Shown: positions 51,728 through 61,629 of the stretch, in pieces
How the letters are laid out: each line of letters starts with the position of its first letter
How positions within the stretch are numbered: the stretch's first letter is position 1
From: Mesobacillus selenatarsenatis SF-1
GTDB lineage: Bacteria > Bacillota > Bacilli > Bacillales > Cytobacillaceae
Direction: 5' to 3'
Assembly: GCF_000813125.1 (NCBI RefSeq)
Contig: NZ_BASE01000017.1
Coordinates: 1-64,000 of the forward strand
Length of the DNA stretch: 64,000 nucleotides
Notes under the pieces: model-generated
Database searches by the model: none
What the model was told of the DNA's origin: nothing
What the model saw: the letters and a program-made list of their open reading frames with translations, nothing else
Made by a program: the position numbers and the translations under genes

Positions 51728-53248
51728 TCACCCCCCTATTCCCATCAAGATAGTCTCTAAAGTTGCCTGAAGCGGTTCACTAAGAACAGCTGGATATACA
51801 CCGATCAGGACGATCAAGCCGATAAGCACTAGCACTGGAGCCCATTCAAATGAGCGGATGTCTGTAACTCCGGCAAATTCTCGTTCTGCATTGCCATATG
51901 TGATTGCAAGGACTGCACGCAGCAGGTAAACGGCTGTCATGATGATGCCGATTGTACCAACCGCTGCAAGGACTGGCATTTCTTCGAATAGTCCAAGGAA
52001 TGCCATGAATTCACTGACGAACCCTGACATCCCGGGCAATCCAAGCGATGCCATCGCGCCTGCAAGCAAGAAACCTGATGCAAGCGGCATTCCCTTTGCC
52101 ATGCCGCCCAGGTTGGCAAGCGTTGTCGTGTGCGTGCGTTCATATAACACTCCAACAAGGAAGAACAGTAGTGCTGAAATCAGTCCGTGTGACACGACCT
52201 GGAAAATAGCACCTTGAATTCCTGCTTCATTTAATGCTCCAAGTCCGATTAAAACGATCCCCATATGGGAAATAGAAGAGTAAGCAAGGACCATTTTGAA
52301 ATCTGTCTGGATAAAAGCAAGGAACGCTCCGTATAAAAGGTTAATTACACCCAATACCGCAAGCAGCCCTGCTAATTCCGCGAATTGTTCAGGGAAAATC
52401 CCCATCCCGAAGCGGATCAAACCGAATGCACCGATCTTCAGCAAAATCCCTGAGTGGATCATGACGATCGATGGCGGTGCTTCAACGTGGACGCGCAGCA
52501 TCCAGCTGTGCAGCGGGAAGATTGGCAGCTTCACACCGAATGCGACAAGCAATGCGATCAATAATCCCATTTTCAATGACTCAGAAACCGGCGCGAATAA
52601 TGGCGCATTGTCTGTGTTCATCATGACTGACAGCATTTCGATATTTGATGTGCCTGTTCTTGAAAATAACACCATGATGACGATCAGCAGGATTGCTGAG
52701 CCAAGGCCGTTATAAATCAAGAAGCTGTAAGCAGCCTTTTCTTTTTCATAATAACCCCATTTTCCAATAAGGAAGAACATTGGAATCAATGTAATTTCGA
52801 AGAAAAGGAAGAACAGTATCAAGTTTTGTGATGTGAATACTCCCAGCATCCCGATTTCGAGAAGCAAGAACAGCATGTAGTAGCCTTTCCATTCTTTTTT
52901 GATATGGAAAGACGCGATTGCCGCAAGCGTCGCGATCACTGCTGTGAGAACCACCATGATCAAACCGAATCCATCGATGCCAAGTTCATAGTTTACTGAG
53001 AACATTCCGGATTGCTCGGCACCCTGGCCGCCGAATTGAATCCAGCGAAATTTTTCCGAAAAATTAGCCAGGTCATGGCCGCCGCGATACGAAAAGTATG
53101 CAATCAGCGCAAGGATCAATGACGGCAGTGTTGCCAATACGCCAAGCATTTTGATGCCTGATTCATTTGCCTTTGGCATGAATGCCAAAAGCCCGATTCC
53201 TAGTAAAGGGGAGAATACCAGCAAGGTAAGAAAATAGTTGAAATCCAT
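51728..53248 (-). CDS. nuoM: NADH-quinone oxidoreductase subunit M
   Basis: 506 residues, about 14 helices. The antiporter-like core contains VKLPIFPLHSWMLRVHVEAPPSIVMIHSGILLKIGAFGLIRF, with the pumping His and Lys residues. Overlaps nuoL by one base (stop-start TAATG) so the two are coupled. Embedded in the cytoplasmic membrane. Confidence 0.96.
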   Translation of the reverse strand: MDFNYFLTLLVFSPLLGIGLLAFMPKANESGIKMLGVLATLPSLILALIAYFSYRGGHDLANFSEKFRWIQFGGQGAEQSGMFSVNYELGIDGFGLIMVVLTAVIATLAAIASFHIKKEWKGYYMLFLLLEIGMLGVFTSQNLILFFLFFEITLIPMFFLIGKWGYYEKEKAAYSFLIYNGLGSAILLIVIMVLFSRTGTSNIEMLSVMMNTDNAPLFAPVSESLKMGLLIALLVAFGVKLPIFPLHSWMLRVHVEAPPSIVMIHSGILLKIGAFGLIRFGMGIFPEQFAELAGLLAVLGVINLLYGAFLAFIQTDFKMVLAYSSISHMGIVLIGLGALNEAGIQGAIFQVVSHGLISALLFFLVGVLYERTHTTTLANLGGMAKGMPLASGFLLAGAMASLGLPGMSGFVSEFMAFLGLFEEMPVLAAVGTIGIIMTAVYLLRAVLAITYGNAEREFAGVTDIRSFEWAPVLVLIGLIVLIGVYPAVLSEPLQATLETILMGIGG

Positions 53249-55110
53249 TATAAATACCCCCCTGTTAGCGCATAGATGACAATCAGGACTGCAAGTCCGA
53301 CAAAGGCGATTGTGCCGTATGTCTGTACCTGGCCGTTCTGGATTTTCGCACCCGTTTTACCAAGTCCCTGGACAGCTGCTGTTGTCAGCTTGACGAGTCC
53401 CTCAACAAGGAAGACCTCGATGAACCGCAGGAACAAGCTGATCGCTTTCGCTCCAAACACGATGCTCTGATTGTAAATTTCATCGATATAGTACTTATTT
53501 TTCACGATGCCATAGGCAAGTGGCGCTCTGCTAGATAGCCAGTCGCGTGAAATTGACTTCTTGCTGTACATCATCCATGCAAGCAGGATGCCGAGCAAGG
53601 AGACAACTGTAGCGACAATCATGATCCAGCCTGGGCCTTCGATATGACCATGGCCAAGCGCTTCGTTTCCTTCAACGAGCCAGTCACCAAGGAAAGTGCC
53701 GAACCAAGGTGTGTTTACATAACCAGCTACAACAGCAAGTACAGCCAGTACAACCATAGGCATGGTCATGACGGATGGCGATTCATGGACATTCTTCATT
53801 TCGCTGCGTGCTTCACCGGAGAAGATCATGAAGAACAGGCGGAACATGTAGAATGCTGTGAAGAACGCCGCGATCACCGCCAGCCAGAACAAAGGGTAAT
53901 TGCCATTCGCCCATGCAGCAATCAAAATTTCATCTTTACTGAAAAAGCCTGAGAACAATGGGACACCACTGATTGCCAGTGTTCCAATCAGGAACAAAGG
54001 TCCAGTGAACGAAAGCCTTTTCCAAAGCCCGCCCATTTTTTCAATATCCTGAGTATGTACAGCATGGATGACGCTACCTGCTGCAAGGAATAACAATGCT
54101 TTAAAGAACGCGTGAGTCATCAAGTGGAATACTCCGGCAACATAACCGGCAGATCCTAATGCAAGCATCATGTAGCCGAGCTGGCTGACAGTCGAGAATG
54201 CAAGCACACGCTTGATGTCAGTCTGTACAAGGCCGATCGTTGCCGCAAAAATCGCTGTGAAGGCACCGATAATCGCAACAGTCAGCATGGCTGTCTCACT
54301 CGCATTGAATAGCGGGAACAGCGATGCGACCAGGTAAACACCGGCTGCAACCATTGTCGCTGCGTGGATTAACGCAGAAACTGGCGTCGGGCCTTCCATC
54401 GCGTCTGGAAGCCATGTATGAAGCGGGAACTGACCTGATTTACCAACTGCACCGATGAAGATCAGGATCGCAGTAAGGGTAATCATCGTTCCGGAAATCG
54501 CACCTTCTTCTACCGCAGCGAAAATTTCATCATATTCGAAGCTGCCAGTTTGCCAGAATAAAAGAATCATCCCGATGAGCAGCCCGACATCCCCGATACG
54601 GGTCATGATGAAGGCTTTCTTTGCAGCCGCTTTGGCGCTTTCTTTGTAAAAATAGAATCCAATCAACAGGAATGAACCTACACCGACCAATTCCCAGAAA
54701 ATATATGTCTGCAAAAGATTCGGCGAGATTACAAGACCAAGCATTGCAAAAGTAAATAGTCCTAGATAAGCATAGAAAACCGGGAAGCGCTCATCTCCAT
54801 GCATATACCCTTTTGAATAGGTATGCACAAGGAAGCTGACAAGAGACACGATCACCAGCATCAGTGCGTTTAATTGATTTACTTCAAAGCCCGCAGTTAG
54901 TTCCAGATTCCCTATTGTCAGCCAAACGGCTTCAGCTTTGAATGTAGACTCCGAAAAGCGCTCGATTAGCACAAGGATGGAGTATACAAGAGAGGCAAGC
55001 GTCAAAAGGATACCAACGAATGCGCTCGCTTCTTTAAGCTTTTTACCGAACAGCAGCAGGAATAGAAAGGATACAAGCGGGAACAGCGGAATGAGCCAAG
55101 CATTCTCCAT
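53248..55110 (-). CDS. nuoL: NADH-quinone oxidoreductase subunit L
   Basis: 620 residues. The antiporter core is GKSGQFPLHTWLPDAMEGPTPVSALIHAATMVAAGVYLV. The C-terminal part contains the lateral amphipathic helix and a last membrane helix (FVGLAVLIVIYALTGGYL). The longest frame opens at 55152; the family start MENAWLIPLFPLVSF begins at 55110. A GTG at 55119 behind AAAGGGG is an alternative. It drives proton translocation at the far end of the membrane arm. Confidence 0.95.
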   Translation of the reverse strand: MENAWLIPLFPLVSFLFLLLFGKKLKEASAFVGILLTLASLVYSILVLIERFSESTFKAEAVWLTIGNLELTAGFEVNQLNALMLVIVSLVSFLVHTYSKGYMHGDERFPVFYAYLGLFTFAMLGLVISPNLLQTYIFWELVGVGSFLLIGFYFYKESAKAAAKKAFIMTRIGDVGLLIGMILLFWQTGSFEYDEIFAAVEEGAISGTMITLTAILIFIGAVGKSGQFPLHTWLPDAMEGPTPVSALIHAATMVAAGVYLVASLFPLFNASETAMLTVAIIGAFTAIFAATIGLVQTDIKRVLAFSTVSQLGYMMLALGSAGYVAGVFHLMTHAFFKALLFLAAGSVIHAVHTQDIEKMGGLWKRLSFTGPLFLIGTLAISGVPLFSGFFSKDEILIAAWANGNYPLFWLAVIAAFFTAFYMFRLFFMIFSGEARSEMKNVHESPSVMTMPMVVLAVLAVVAGYVNTPWFGTFLGDWLVEGNEALGHGHIEGPGWIMIVATVVSLLGILLAWMMYSKKSISRDWLSSRAPLAYGIVKNKYYIDEIYNQSIVFGAKAISLFLRFIEVFLVEGLVKLTTAAVQGLGKTGAKIQNGQVQTYGTIAFVGLAVLIVIYALTGGYL

Positions 55111-55254
55111 TAATATCACAATCCCCTTTTTTGAACGTGCGCTATCTATCATATATACGCCCGTCAGATTGAGGCCCGTCTTTCACGGGGCAGTCCAGCT
55201 ACAAGAAATCTTCTGATTTTAGCGGCAAATACCGCCTATGAAAAATCCATCAAT

Positions 55255-55569
55255 CTAATTTTTCAACTGATTCATTTCATCAATATTGACCGTCCTGCGG
55301 TTGCGGTAAAGCGAAATCAAGATCGCAAGTCCTACCGCTACTTCAGCTGCTGCCACCGCAATGGAGAACAGCGCGAAAACCTGGCCAGTGATCGAAGGAT
55401 TCACTCCGTATTTACTGAAGGTTACCAGATTGATATTGACCGCATTTAGCATCAATTCGATGGAAATCAACACAATAACTGTGTTCTTTTTTGTCAGGGC
55501 ACCGTAGAGGCCGATGCAAAAAAGAATAAGTGCAAGAGCTAGATAGGCTGAAACCGGAACAGAACTCAT
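55255..55569 (-). CDS. nuoK: NADH-quinone oxidoreductase subunit K
   Basis: 104 residues, three transmembrane helices. [16 protein letters not shown] carries the conserved buried Glu essential for proton transfer, and [17 protein letters not shown] has the second. Overlaps nuoJ by 4 bases (ATGA). Confidence 0.96.
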   Translation of the reverse strand: MSSVPVSAYLALALILFCIGLYGALTKKNTVIVLISIELMLNAVNINLVTFSKYGVNPSITGQVFALFSIAVAAAEVAVGLAILISLYRNRRTVNIDEMNQLKN

Positions 55570-56090
55570 TCCTGATCACCCTCCTTTTCGTCATCCTTGC
55601 GCGCCAGTACGATTGCGCCGACGAGCGCAGCAAGCAGGATCACGGATGTCAGTTCAAACGGGATGATGTAATGTGAGAACAGTGATACCCCGATTTGTTC
55701 TGTATTGTTTTCATGCAGTGTATTTGGTACTGCTTGGAAATCCAAATCGTAAATTCCAAAATACACAGCTGCACCAAAGCCTAGTACACCGAGCAGCAAT
55801 GCAAGCTTGCGCAGCATTCCGCCTTTTGGTTCAGCATCGTCACCATGGTGGCGGGTAAGCATGATTCCGAACAGCATCATGATTGTGATGGCGCCGGAAT
55901 AAATCATTACTTGGATGACCGCCAAGAATTCAGCGGACAAGAGCACATAAATACCTGCAATACTGACGAAAGTAAAGACGAGCGCAACGACCATGTGGAT
56001 GACCTTCGTGAGGTTCAATAAAAGCACGCCGCCGATTACCGCCACTAAAGCAAGTGACATAAACGCAAAAAATTCCCCTGTTAACGTCAT
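55566..56090 (-). CDS. nuoJ: NADH-quinone oxidoreductase subunit J
   Basis: 174 residues, five transmembrane helices, with the conserved [15 protein letters not shown] (the pi-bulge helix of ND6/NuoJ). Overlaps nuoI at its start and nuoK at its end, each by 4 bases. Confidence 0.95.
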   Translation of the reverse strand: MTLTGEFFAFMSLALVAVIGGVLLLNLTKVIHMVVALVFTFVSIAGIYVLLSAEFLAVIQVMIYSGAITIMMLFGIMLTRHHGDDAEPKGGMLRKLALLLGVLGFGAAVYFGIYDLDFQAVPNTLHENNTEQIGVSLFSHYIIPFELTSVILLAALVGAIVLARKDDEKEGDQE

Positions 56091-56506
56091 GCTTTATTCA
56101 CCTTCCGTATATTCTCATCATTTTCGTCAAGCCATTCCAGGTTCTTGAATAAATCATCCCGGCTGTATTCAGCAAGCTCAAAGTTGTTCGTCATGATGAT
56201 CGCTTCAGTCGGGCAAACTTCTGTGCACAGGTCACAGAGGATGCAAAGTTCGAAGTTGATATCATACGTATCAATGATTTTGCCTTTTTTCGTTGGATCA
56301 GGATGCTTTTTACCAGTCAAGTTAATGCAATCTGTCGGGCAAATATTGGCACACTGGTTGCAGACGATGCATTTTTCAGGATAAAACTTCTGGATCCCGC
56401 GGAATCTGTCAGGAAGCGGAATCGGTTCGTTTGGATAATCGTAAGTCAGCTTTTCGCGAGTCAATTGTTTAAGGGTATAAGCTAATCCTTTAGTCCATCC
56501 TAGCAC
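56087..56506 (-). CDS. nuoI: NADH-quinone oxidoreductase subunit I, two 4Fe-4S clusters
   Basis: 139 residues. The two ferredoxin motifs CIVCNQCANICP and CILCDLCTEVCP bind clusters N6a and N6b in the connecting module. The frame opens at a GTG at 56515; AAAGGGG is better spaced for the GTG at 56506 (MLGWTKGLAYTLK). The next gene overlaps by 4 bases. Confidence 0.96.
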   Translation of the reverse strand: MLGWTKGLAYTLKQLTREKLTYDYPNEPIPLPDRFRGIQKFYPEKCIVCNQCANICPTDCINLTGKKHPDPTKKGKIIDTYDINFELCILCDLCTEVCPTEAIIMTNNFELAEYSRDDLFKNLEWLDENDENIRKVNKA

Positions 56507-56549
56507 GTAATTCACCCCTTTAATGCAGGAAGCAATGCTGCCTCCGTTC

Positions 56550-57557
56550 CTATTTTAGAAAAAATTCTTTAATCAAAGCAGTTAGGAAGATGTTTGCCAG
56601 CGCTACCGGCAGAAGCACTTTCCATGCGAACTCCATCAATTGGTCGGCGCGGATACGCGGGAACGTAGCACGGAACCAAATGAGGATATAGACCACTAGG
56701 CTGAACTTGAGCGCGAACCATACAGCTCCTGGAATGAAGCCGAGGAACGGCAGCGGCAGCCAGCCTCCAAGGAATAAGACAGTGATCAGCGCAGACATTG
56801 CGAACATATACACATATTCAGCAAGCATGAACATTGCCCAGCGGAAGCCAGAATACTCTGTGTGGAAACCGGCAACAAGCTCATTTTCCGCTTCAGCAAG
56901 GTCAAACGGCACCCTGTTCAGTTCAGCAGTAGCAGCGATGAAGAACACGATGAACGCGATTGGCTGCCATAGGATGAACCAGCCATTGTCACCTTGTGCT
57001 GCAACAATCTCATTAAGATTAAGACTGCCTGTCAGCAGGACGATTCCAAGAACGCTCATGACAAGCGGGATTTCGTAGGAAATCATCTGTGCTGCTGCAC
57101 GCATACCGCCAAGCAATGAATACTTGTTGTTGGATGCCCAGCCTGCCATCAGCATGCCAACGATTGTCAGCCCTGAGATTGCGATGTAATACAGGAATCC
57201 GACATTCAAGTCAGCAAATTGCAGTTTGTCAGTCAATGGTATCGTCGCCATGACCATGAAGGACGGCGCAAACGCGATGACCGGTGCGATAATGAACAAC
57301 GGCTTATCCGCTGCTTTTGGAATTAAGTCTTCTTTTACAAGTAGCTTTACAACGTCGGCAACGGATTGCAACAGCCCCCATTTACCGCCGACATGGGATG
57401 GACCGTAACGGCCCTGCATGAAACCAAGCACTTTCCTCTCTGCCAGAATCGCCATTGTTACGAATCCAAGGATTACGAACAGCAGGACGACAGCCAGGAC
57501 GAAGAAGATGCTGAAGTTCATAAGGCCTGCGCTTGATTCGAGTAGATCCTGAACCAT
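56550..57557 (-). CDS. nuoH: NADH-quinone oxidoreductase subunit H
   Basis: 335 residues, eight membrane helices. ERKVLGFMQGRYGPSHVGGKWGLLQSVADVVKLLVKED is the ND1 signature, lining the quinone channel; FDLAEAENELVAGFHTEYSGFRWAMF carries the acidic quinone-site residues. Its ATG overlaps the nuoD stop by one base. Confidence 0.97.
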   Translation of the reverse strand: MVQDLLESSAGLMNFSIFFVLAVVLLFVILGFVTMAILAERKVLGFMQGRYGPSHVGGKWGLLQSVADVVKLLVKEDLIPKAADKPLFIIAPVIAFAPSFMVMATIPLTDKLQFADLNVGFLYYIAISGLTIVGMLMAGWASNNKYSLLGGMRAAAQMISYEIPLVMSVLGIVLLTGSLNLNEIVAAQGDNGWFILWQPIAFIVFFIAATAELNRVPFDLAEAENELVAGFHTEYSGFRWAMFMLAEYVYMFAMSALITVLFLGGWLPLPFLGFIPGAVWFALKFSLVVYILIWFRATFPRIRADQLMEFAWKVLLPVALANIFLTALIKEFFLK

Positions 57558-58657
57558 TATCCGTCTACCTCCCCAAGAACGATATCAACCGCTCCTAAAA
57601 TTGCAATCAGATTTGAGATGCTTTCACCTTCGAGCAGTTTAGGGAGGATTTGCAGATTGTAGAAGCTCGGTCGTCTGAACTTAAGACGGTATGGCTCTTT
57701 TTTGCCATCGCTTGATATGTAACAGCCGATCTCGCCTCGGGAGCCTTCGATCCGGACAAACGCTTCCCCTTTTGGAGCCTTGATGATTTTTGGAACTTTG
57801 GCTATGATTTCTCCATCTTTCGGGAATTGCTGCACAGCCTGTTCGATGATTTTAAGCGATTCTACGATTTCACCCATCCTTACATGGTAACGGGCAAGCG
57901 CATCGCCTTCTTCGCGAGTGACAACGTCGAAGTCGAAGCGGTCATAGATTGAATACGGCTCATCCTTGCGCAAATCCCATTTCACGCCTGTAGAGCGCAG
58001 GTTCGGGCCGCTCAATGAGTAATTGATTGCGTCTTCCTTTGAATAAGTACCAATGTTCTTTGTACGGTTAAGGAAGATTTCGTTTCCAGATACCAGCTGA
58101 TGGTAGCCTTTCAGTTGGCCTCTCAAGTAAGGGACAAAATCTGCCACTTTTTCAATCCAGCCTTCAGGAGCATCCCACTTTACGCCGCCTACACGCATGT
58201 AGTTGAACGTCAGACGAGCACCAGACAGTTCATTCAACAGGTTCAGGATCATCTCGCGGTCACGGAATGCGTACAGCAATGGGCTTGTCGCACCGAAGTC
58301 GAGGATGAATGTTCCCCACCACAACAAGTGGCTGGCAACCCTGTTCAATTCCATCGCCAGGATTCTCAGATATTCCGCGCGTTCAGGCACCTGTAAGCCC
58401 ATCATCGTTTCGACTGCATGGACGATTACATAGTTATTCGTCATTGCCGATACATAGTCCATCCGGTCTGTATACGGAATGATTTGTGTATATTGCAGGT
58501 CTTCGGCAAGCTTTTCAGTCCCGCGGTGCAAATAACCGATGACCGGCTTTGCTTCAACGATGATCTCACCGTCAATTTTCAGAACGAGGCGGAATACACC
58601 GTGTGTACTAGGGTGCTGCGGGCCCACGTTCAAGAGCATTTCTTCTGTGCGTATCAC
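57557..58657 (-). CDS. nuoD: NADH-quinone oxidoreductase subunit D
   Basis: 366 residues. NVGPQHPSTHGVFRLVLKIDGEIIVEAKPVIGYLHRGTEKLAE contains the His that binds quinone. GSRGEIGCYISSDG and the final ILGAVDIVLGEVDG are the C-terminal hallmarks. It forms the quinone site with NuoB. Separate from nuoC here, unlike the NuoCD fusion of enterobacteria. Confidence 0.97.
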   Translation of the reverse strand: MIRTEEMLLNVGPQHPSTHGVFRLVLKIDGEIIVEAKPVIGYLHRGTEKLAEDLQYTQIIPYTDRMDYVSAMTNNYVIVHAVETMMGLQVPERAEYLRILAMELNRVASHLLWWGTFILDFGATSPLLYAFRDREMILNLLNELSGARLTFNYMRVGGVKWDAPEGWIEKVADFVPYLRGQLKGYHQLVSGNEIFLNRTKNIGTYSKEDAINYSLSGPNLRSTGVKWDLRKDEPYSIYDRFDFDVVTREEGDALARYHVRMGEIVESLKIIEQAVQQFPKDGEIIAKVPKIIKAPKGEAFVRIEGSRGEIGCYISSDGKKEPYRLKFRRPSFYNLQILPKLLEGESISNLIAILGAVDIVLGEVDG

Positions 58658-58660
58658 GGG

Positions 58661-60052
58661 CTACACCTCCACATCATACGGTTCATAGTCTTTTCTTAAT
58701 GGGTGGCCGACCCAGTCTTCACCAAGCATGATGCGATGGAGGTTTGGATGGCCTTCGAATTTGATGCCAAGCAAGTCGTAAGCTTCACACTCCGGCCAAT
58801 CGGCTCCTGCCCATAGAGGCTGTACCGATTTGGTAACAGGGGCATCGCGGTCAAGCTTGACCTTCAACGCAACTGACTGCCTGTTTTTGTATGAGTACAA
58901 GTGAACATACACTTCCATATGTGTCTGGAAATCAGTTCCGTGCAGCTCTGACAGGTAATCGAAGCCTAATAGTTCGTTGTACTTCAGGAATTCAGCCAGT
59001 CGGTAATAGGATTCCTTCTTTGCGACAAGCGTCGGGACATCTTTTGAAAGAGAGTTAATATACGAATCTTCCAGAATATCATCACCAAGGTTGTCGGTAA
59101 TCGCTTTTACATATTTATCTAAGTAAGGCTGGTTTGGAGATGGCTTCTTTTCTTCAACAGGCTCTTCTGCTCCTGCCTTTGCGCCAGCTGCTGCCTTGGC
59201 CTTTGCTGCTGCGGCTGCTTTTGCCTTCGCTGCTGCAATCGCTTTCGCCTTTTCATCGTCAGCGGATCCACCGCCGGCTGCGGCTTTTGCTTTCGCTGCT
59301 GCTGCCGCCTTAGCTTTTGCTACGGCTGCGGCTTTCTTTTTAGCAAGATCATCGTCGTCGCCGGTTGAAGCGTCTGCTCCTCCGCCTGCCTCTTGAGCTT
59401 TCCTTTTTGCTGCCGCTGCTGCCTTTGCCTTTGCTACGGCCGCGGCTTTCTTTTTCGCCAGGTCATCGTCATCGCCTGCAGGAGCATCTGCTTCTCCGCC
59501 TGCTTCTGCCTGTGCTTTTCTTTTCGCTGCCGCTGCTGCCTTTGCTTTCGCTACGGCTGCGGCTTTCTTTTTAGCAAGATCATCATCGTCGCCCGCTGAA
59601 GCTTCAGTGGCTGCTGGAGTTTCCACTTCAGCGTTTTCCTCCACCTGGCCAGTTGCCTTCATTTTTGCAAGAGCGGCTGCTTTCGCTTTTGCTGCTGCAG
59701 CTGCTTTTTTCTTAGCTAATTCAGCGTCTTGACCTTCTACCGGAGCCGATACTTCTTTTTTCGGTTCTTGTGCTTCTTCTGACTGAGCGTTCGCTTTCAT
59801 TTTCGCCAGTGCAGCTGCCTTTGCCTTCGCTGCTGCGGCGGCTTTCTTTTTAGCGAGTTCAGCATCCTCACCTGCTGGTGCTTCTGCCTTTGTCTCGGTT
59901 TCTTTCACTTCAGGTTCTGCGACTTTGTCGGCAACCTCTTTCGGGTCGTTTCCTTCCCCTGCTTGTTTAGCTGCCTGACGCTGCTTCGCAAGCTCTTTTG
60001 CTTTTTGGGCTGCTTCTCTCTTTATCTGCTCTAAATCCTTTTCCCCGCTCAT
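58661..60052 (-). CDS. nuoC: NADH-quinone oxidoreductase subunit C with long Ala/Lys-rich N-terminal extension
   Basis: 463 residues. The real NuoC domain (30-kDa subunit) is only the last 155 or so: YRLAEFLKYNELLGFDYLSELHGTDF... WPECEAYDLLGIKFEGHPNLHRIMLGEDWVGHPLRKDY. The first 300 are low complexity, made of five repeat units: an acidic block (E/D-D-A/D-D/E-L) then AKKKAAAxAKAKAAA and A-K-(M/R)-KA, separated by Gly/Glu/Pro-rich linkers. It would form charged helices with disordered links. Extended NuoC proteins of this kind are seen in Bacillaceae, but the length and sequence vary. It may be where the missing electron-input module docks or a linker to another donor; this is inference. Confidence 0.93.
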   Translation of the reverse strand: MSGEKDLEQIKREAAQKAKELAKQRQAAKQAGEGNDPKEVADKVAEPEVKETETKAEAPAGEDAELAKKKAAAAAKAKAAALAKMKANAQSEEAQEPKKEVSAPVEGQDAELAKKKAAAAAKAKAAALAKMKATGQVEENAEVETPAATEASAGDDDDLAKKKAAAVAKAKAAAAAKRKAQAEAGGEADAPAGDDDDLAKKKAAAVAKAKAAAAAKRKAQEAGGGADASTGDDDDLAKKKAAAVAKAKAAAAAKAKAAAGGGSADDEKAKAIAAAKAKAAAAAKAKAAAGAKAGAEEPVEEKKPSPNQPYLDKYVKAITDNLGDDILEDSYINSLSKDVPTLVAKKESYYRLAEFLKYNELLGFDYLSELHGTDFQTHMEVYVHLYSYKNRQSVALKVKLDRDAPVTKSVQPLWAGADWPECEAYDLLGIKFEGHPNLHRIMLGEDWVGHPLRKDYEPYDVEV

Positions 60053-60055
60053 CGG

Positions 60056-60568
60056 TTAGATCACCTTCTTCCCGGTTTTCGCCTCATAACGGATTTTCTC
60101 TTTCAATTTATTAATCCCGTAAATCAATGCTGCTGGATTCGGCGGGCAACCCGGTATGTAAACATCGACCGGCACAATCTGATCGACACCTTTTACAACT
60201 GAGTATGATTTTACATATGGACCGCCTGCTGTCGCGCATGAACCCATCGCGATTACCCACTTTGGTTCTGCCAGCTGATCGTACAGCCTGCGGACAGTCG
60301 GAGCCATTTTCTTCGTTACAGTACCTGAAACAATCATGACATCAGACTGACGAGGTGAGTTCCGGTAAAATGTCCCGAAACGGTCCAGGTCATAGTGAGC
60401 CGAACTGGATGCCATCATTTCAATAGCGCAGCACGCAAGACCGAAAGTCATTGGCCACATCGAGTTGCTACGTGCCCAGCCTTTTACCTGTTCAAGAGTT
60501 GTCACAAATACATTCCTTTGGAGTTCTGCCACTTCTTCAGGTGAGAAATCATCCAACTTTAAATCCAT
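60056..60568 (-). CDS. nuoB: NADH-quinone oxidoreductase subunit B, cluster N2
   Basis: 170 residues. The four Cys ligands of N2 are in [17 protein letters not shown] and PGCPPNP. The frame opens at 60589, but GAAGG is spaced for the ATG at 60568. This overlaps nuoA by 10 bases. N2 passes electrons to quinone. Confidence 0.96.
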   Translation of the reverse strand: MDLKLDDFSPEEVAELQRNVFVTTLEQVKGWARSNSMWPMTFGLACCAIEMMASSSAHYDLDRFGTFYRNSPRQSDVMIVSGTVTKKMAPTVRRLYDQLAEPKWVIAMGSCATAGGPYVKSYSVVKGVDQIVPVDVYIPGCPPNPAALIYGINKLKEKIRYEAKTGKKVI

Positions 60569-60936
60569 TTTAGCACCTTCTTTTTCCATGCGTAGATGAG
60601 TCCGATGAGAAGCATTACGACGAAAATCAGCATCTCGATCAATGCAAAGATTCCCAGCTTTTCATAGGCGACAGCCCATGGAAACAAAAACGCTGTTTCT
60701 ACATCAAAAATAACGAACATAAGAGCAAAAACATAATAACGGACATTAAACTGGACCCGCGCATCGCTGAACGGTTCCATCCCACTCTCGTAGGTGGTAT
60801 ATTTCCGCTCGTCCTGCTTGTATTTCGGCCTCAAAAGCTTAGCCGCAAACAAGGCTACGATTGGAAGCAATACCCCGAGACATAGGAACACAAAGACTAT
60901 CAAATAGTTATTTTGATATAGATTCAACTGCTCCAT
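60559..60936 (-). CDS. nuoA: NADH-quinone oxidoreductase subunit A
   Basis: 125 residues, three membrane helices. [44 protein letters not shown] is the ND3 signature, including the loop by the quinone site and the buried acidic residue. GGAGGG with 6-base spacing selects ATG 60936, not ATG 60942. First gene of the operon. Confidence 0.97.
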   Translation of the reverse strand: MEQLNLYQNNYLIVFVFLCLGVLLPIVALFAAKLLRPKYKQDERKYTTYESGMEPFSDARVQFNVRYYVFALMFVIFDVETAFLFPWAVAYEKLGIFALIEMLIFVVMLLIGLIYAWKKKVLKWI

Positions 60937-60972
60937 GCCCATCCCTCCAATGTTGTGAAATTTTCATACTTT

Positions 60973-61197
60973 TTAATCTTGTAACCGATAACAATTATAC
61001 CATTGTTGCAATAGTGTGTCGACAAGCCTTTGTACAATCTGGCAACCTTCTTCCAAGCCTTTTTCAATAGAAAAATAGTTTCTGATTGTGGTCTGGATGT
61101 CCAAGAAGAAAGAGTCGTCCCCTTCCATACTTAGTTGTATGGAAGGCAATTTATTCTCATTGTTTTCTCCAGGCTTTTTATTGCCGTTGCAGCGCAT
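60973..61197 (-). CDS. Possible small protein between nuoA and atpC
   Basis: 74 residues from the ATG at 61197; the same frame is open to 61314. The C-terminal half, SFFLDIQTTIRNYFSIEKGLEEGCQIVQRLVDTLLQQWY, looks like a genuine helical protein with heptad spacing. An AAGGAGG lies about 17 bases before this ATG, which is too far to be convincing. It occupies the place of ywmA in B. subtilis, but I cannot match it. The nuo promoter lies in its last codons, which argues against or implies overlap. Confidence 0.3.
   Translation of the reverse strand: MRCNGNKKPGENNENKLPSIQLSMEGDDSFFLDIQTTIRNYFSIEKGLEEGCQIVQRLVDTLLQQWYNCYRLQD
60994..61022 (-). promoter_or_regulatory. Sigma-A promoter of the nuo operon
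   Basis: On the minus strand, TCGACA (61017-61022) lies 17 bases from TATAAT (60994-60999), which is preceded by TGG, an extended -10. It is 58 bases before nuoA. Confidence 0.65.
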
Positions 61198-61460
61198 CGA
61201 TTTGGAGTGTGCAGCCTCCTTGTTTCGGTATCCACTGCTCCTAAAATAAGACAATCGGTTACATTTTATATTAAATACATTTTGGGTTAAGTTGTCAGTG
61301 ACGTTTATCAACATTGTGGCAATCTGTTTTGGAAGAGTAATTTTGAATTGTTTTTAGCGACCATTTTCGTGAGGTTGCGAAAGTGGAGATTGAATGCGAA
61401 CTTTTTTTGAAAAGAGTGGAAAGCATATGAAAATCTTGTGAAGAATGGGGATCGAAAGAT

Positions 61461-61590
61461 GAATTCTAATCATTTTGTTGAAAGATTATGGGAGTGAATG
61501 TTAAATTCTTCTGATTTCGCTTAACTTGTGTGGAATTGGATGAGGAATTCTATTTCTTTTCTTAAAAAGCCTTGATTGGATGAAGAATTC
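61461..61590. repeat. 42-bp-spaced GAATTC-type series
   Basis: (G/A)AATTC cores start at 61461, 61503, 61545 and 61585, that is 42, 42 and 40 bases apart, each with ATGA or GGA just before. It looks like an older, decayed version of the 21-bp-period arrays, with alternate copies lost. Confidence 0.5.
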
Positions 61591-61629
61591 TTTTGAAAAG
61601 CAGAGGGTAAATTGGCTCGTGTTTTGTTT

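Noticed and set aside
59196-59599. Plus-strand frames within nuoC rich in Ala/Leu/Phe
   Set aside because: They are complements of the low-complexity repeat region and lack ribosome sites.
58661-60052. Histone-like DNA-binding protein in the Ala/Lys region
   Set aside because: The repeats are continuous in frame with a normal NuoC domain and with nuoB and nuoD on either side.
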